Shown here: one piece after another, positions 14,471-16,030 of the stretch
How positions within the stretch are numbered: the first letter of the stretch is position 1
How the letters are laid out: every line of letters starts with the position of its first letter
Origin: Acidimicrobiia bacterium
Lineage (GTDB): Bacteria > Actinomycetota > Acidimicrobiia > UBA5794 > JAOTWH01
DNA length: 16,030 nucleotides
Direction: 5' to 3'
Assembly: GCA_029863035.1 (NCBI GenBank)
Contig: JAOTWH010000031.1
Span: forward strand, 1 to 16,030
Position numbers and translations under genes: made by a program
Notes under the pieces: generated by a model
The model's database searches: none
Seen by the model: the letters and a program-made list of their open reading frames with translations, nothing else
Told to the model about the DNA's origin: nothing

Positions 14471-15781
14471 GTGCTCATCTCTAAGTCGATTGCGGACTCG
14501 CTCGCCGACCAACTCTCTGGGGCGGAGGGCGAGCTACGCGTTGTGAGCATTCCGTGCCAGGTTGAACCGATCGATCTAGTCAGGGCAGGGGCAGGGCTGT
14601 TCGATCAGGCCTGGTACTTCTCGACTCCGAATGGGCGAGATATGGCAGGTCTGGGCAGTGCCTGGCGTGCCTCCGGCTCGGGCGTCGATCGGCTGACCAA
14701 GCTGGGCTCGCAAGTGGCGAGGCTTCCAGACGGCGCTCGAGTGATGGTTGGTTTCTCGTTCGCCGCCGATGGGCCGAGCACAGATGTTTGGGGCGAGTTC
14801 GAGTCGGCCACTGCTGTTCTTCCCGTCGTCTCGGTGCGGGTGGACAGAGCTGGTCCAGTTCTCACAGTGGCCGTACCGGCCGGGTCAGACGGACAAGACG
14901 TGCTCTCCACCATCCGATCGATTCCCGGGCCGACGAGCGTCACGAGCGCCGACACCACCGGCTTCATGTTGGACAGCGATCCGTCACCGGCCGCGTGGCG
15001 CGAGCAGGTGGCCGACGCGGTTGGCTCCATCGGCAGCGGTTCGTTCTCGAAGGTGGTCCTGGCGCGTACCGTCACTGTCGAGCCGCAGGGCGCGATCAGG
15101 CCATTCGATCTGGTTGCCATGTTGCATCGATCTCAGCCGGACTCCTTCGCCTTTGGCCGCCAGCGGGGCAGTGCCACCTTCGTCGGCGCCAGCCCCGAAT
15201 TGTTGGTTTCGCGTAATGGCAGCGAGGTTCGTTGCTTGCCCCTGGCGGGCTCTGCCGCACGAAGCGACGATCCCGCCGAGGACCAGCGCCTGGGCGACGG
15301 CCTATTGGCGAGCGCCAAGAACCGCTCGGAGCACGACCTGGTAGTGGAAGACATCATCCAGCGCCTCGGGCCTTTCTCCGATCAGGTTGAGTTCGCTTCG
15401 ACCGTTCTGCGCAAGACCGTCGCGGTTCAACACCTGGCGACCGATATCCGGGGTCGGCTCTCTAACGCCGTCTCAGTTCTCGAGTTGGCTGACGCTCTCC
15501 ATCCGACGCCCGCCGTTGGGGGGTCACCTCGCCCTGGCGCGCTCGAGTACATCGAGAAGGTGGAGGACATCGATCGCGGCTGGTACGCCGGCGGTATCGG
15601 GTGGACCGATGCCAGCGGCGATGGAGAATTCGCCGTGGCGCTGCGTTGCGCGCTGGTGCGCGATGGAGCTGCCCGCCTCTATGCCGGGGCCGGAATCATG
15701 GCCGAGTCCGATCCAGAGACCGAGTTGATGGAGACGAGGCTCAAGTTCCAGCCGCTGCTGGACCTGCTGGCTTCTCCCTAG
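14471..15781 (+). CDS. menF: Isochorismate synthase (MenF/DhbC type)
   Basis: Converts chorismate to isochorismate, the entry step of menaquinone (and of catecholate siderophore) synthesis. It has 436 residues with a divergent N-terminal half and the conserved chorismate-binding half from about 175. Key residues: Lys194 in FSKVVLAR (general base, MenF Lys190/EntC Lys147) and Glu243 in GASPELLV (general acid). Mg-binding region features are SEHDLVVEDI (Glu287) and DPETELMETRLK (Glu416-421). PLAGSAARS and HPTPAVGGSPR are typical of isochorismate synthases rather than anthranilate synthases. GTG 14471 lies 9 bp after the hydrolase stop with no clear SD. With no siderophore genes nearby and a possible MenH beside it, menaquinone is the likelier pathway. 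The stop abuts the converging msrB stop. Confidence 0.92.
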   Translation: MLISKSIADSLADQLSGAEGELRVVSIPCQVEPIDLVRAGAGLFDQAWYFSTPNGRDMAGLGSAWRASGSGVDRLTKLGSQVARLPDGARVMVGFSFAADGPSTDVWGEFESATAVLPVVSVRVDRAGPVLTVAVPAGSDGQDVLSTIRSIPGPTSVTSADTTGFMLDSDPSPAAWREQVADAVGSIGSGSFSKVVLARTVTVEPQGAIRPFDLVAMLHRSQPDSFAFGRQRGSATFVGASPELLVSRNGSEVRCLPLAGSAARSDDPAEDQRLGDGLLASAKNRSEHDLVVEDIIQRLGPFSDQVEFASTVLRKTVAVQHLATDIRGRLSNAVSVLELADALHPTPAVGGSPRPGALEYIEKVEDIDRGWYAGGIGWTDASGDGEFAVALRCALVRDGAARLYAGAGIMAESDPETELMETRLKFQPLLDLLASP

Positions 15782-16030
15782 CTAGCTGTCGTCCTTCTTC
15801 TCGAGGTCCAGCGCAGCCGAATTGATGCAGAAGCGTTGGTTGGTTGGCTGGGGTCCATCGTCGAACACATGCCCGAGGTGGCCTTCACATCTGGCGCAGC
15901 GGACCTCGGTGCGCACCATTCCCAGGCTGGCGTCTTCGATGAACTCGATGCGATCTGGATCGATCGCCTCGAAGAAGCTGGGCCACCCGCTGCCGGAGTC
16001 GTACTTGGAGTCCGAGTCGAATAGCTCCAT
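15782..16030 (-). CDS. msrB: Peptide methionine-R-sulfoxide reductase MsrB, 5' end outside the window
   Basis: The C-terminal 82 residues of MsrB, which reduces methionine-R-sulfoxide in oxidised proteins. Visible landmarks are [11 protein letters not shown], the second zinc pair Cys-x-x-Cys in [19 protein letters not shown], and the catalytic Cys in RFCINSAAL. The family is about 130-150 residues, and the first zinc CxxC pair normally just precedes this point, so the Met at 16030 is internal rather than the start. It converges on menF with no spacer between the stop codons, leaving no room for a terminator outside the coding sequences. Confidence 0.95.
   Translation of the reverse strand: MELFDSDSKYDSGSGWPSFFEAIDPDRIEFIEDASLGMVRTEVRCARCEGHLGHVFDDGPQPTNQRFCINSAALDLEKKDDS

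Noticed and set aside
13163..14512. A 449-codon minus-strand open frame
   Set aside because: Antisense to the CBS-BON and hydrolase genes, both with clear motifs. Its translation shows no domain and is typical of GC-rich shadow frames.
1..16030. CRISPR arrays, tRNA/rRNA genes, insertion sequences, integration sites
   Set aside because: No spaced direct repeats, no recognisable cloverleaf or rRNA sequence, and no transposase or integrase motifs were seen on either strand by eye.

Overview
The window is GC-rich, gene-dense bacterial DNA that reads as Actinomycetota. The evidence is frequent GTG/TTG starts, few Shine-Dalgarno (SD) sites at first genes, an ABC-F protein and GNAT/acyl-CoA synthetase fusion of actinobacterial type, and a DevR/DevS (DosR/DosS)-like two-component pair. 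A non-mycobacterial, non-Streptomyces lineage such as Acidimicrobiia is my best guess, but it is inference. There are no rRNA, tRNA, CRISPR or mobile-element signatures.

Layout. Positions 1-1173 hold the 3' part of an ABC-F ATPase. 1204-1936 (minus) holds an ArsR/SmtB regulator followed by a small coiled-coil protein; a large GNAT/ADP-forming acyl-CoA synthetase fusion (2085-4808) runs away from them. A small acidic protein (4867-5058) converges on ispG (5066-6361, minus). ispG is divergent from a CaCA-type cation exchanger (6371-7300), with only 9 bp between start codons. A pyridoxamine-5'-phosphate-oxidase-like gene (7297-7751, minus) is broken by a one-base frameshift. Pyruvate phosphate dikinase (7927-10566) lies downstream of a GAF histidine kinase (10660-11772), both minus. 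Divergent from the kinase is a tight five-gene plus-strand run (11864-15781): a DevR/DosR-like response regulator, a universal stress protein, a CBS-CBS-BON protein, an alpha/beta hydrolase (possibly MenH-like) and isochorismate synthase (MenF-like). The window ends in a truncated msrB (minus).

How the parts fit. The most interesting unit is 10566-15781. The kinase has one GAF domain whose His112 and Tyr134 match, by remembered alignment, the proximal heme ligand (His149) and distal tyrosine (Tyr171) of mycobacterial DevS. Its partner regulator keeps the DevR phosphorylation residues and DNA-contact residues. The gap between them carries a DosR-box-like sequence (12 of 14 core positions) overlapping a perfect 12-bp palindrome, and both outward promoters share the -10 hexamer TAGCCT with no good -35. 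In the same operon sit a universal stress protein and a CBS protein (classes typical of the DosR regulon) and the first committed enzyme of menaquinone synthesis. I propose a compact gas- or redox-sensing module that ties a DosR-type switch to menaquinone supply and, through co-oriented ppdK, to pyruvate/PEP metabolism.

Several genes (arsR, the GNAT fusion, ispG, the exchanger, the kinase) have a -10-like hexamer exactly 6 nt before the start codon and no SD, which indicates leaderless transcripts. Operon-internal genes instead show SD sites or 4-bp start/stop overlaps.
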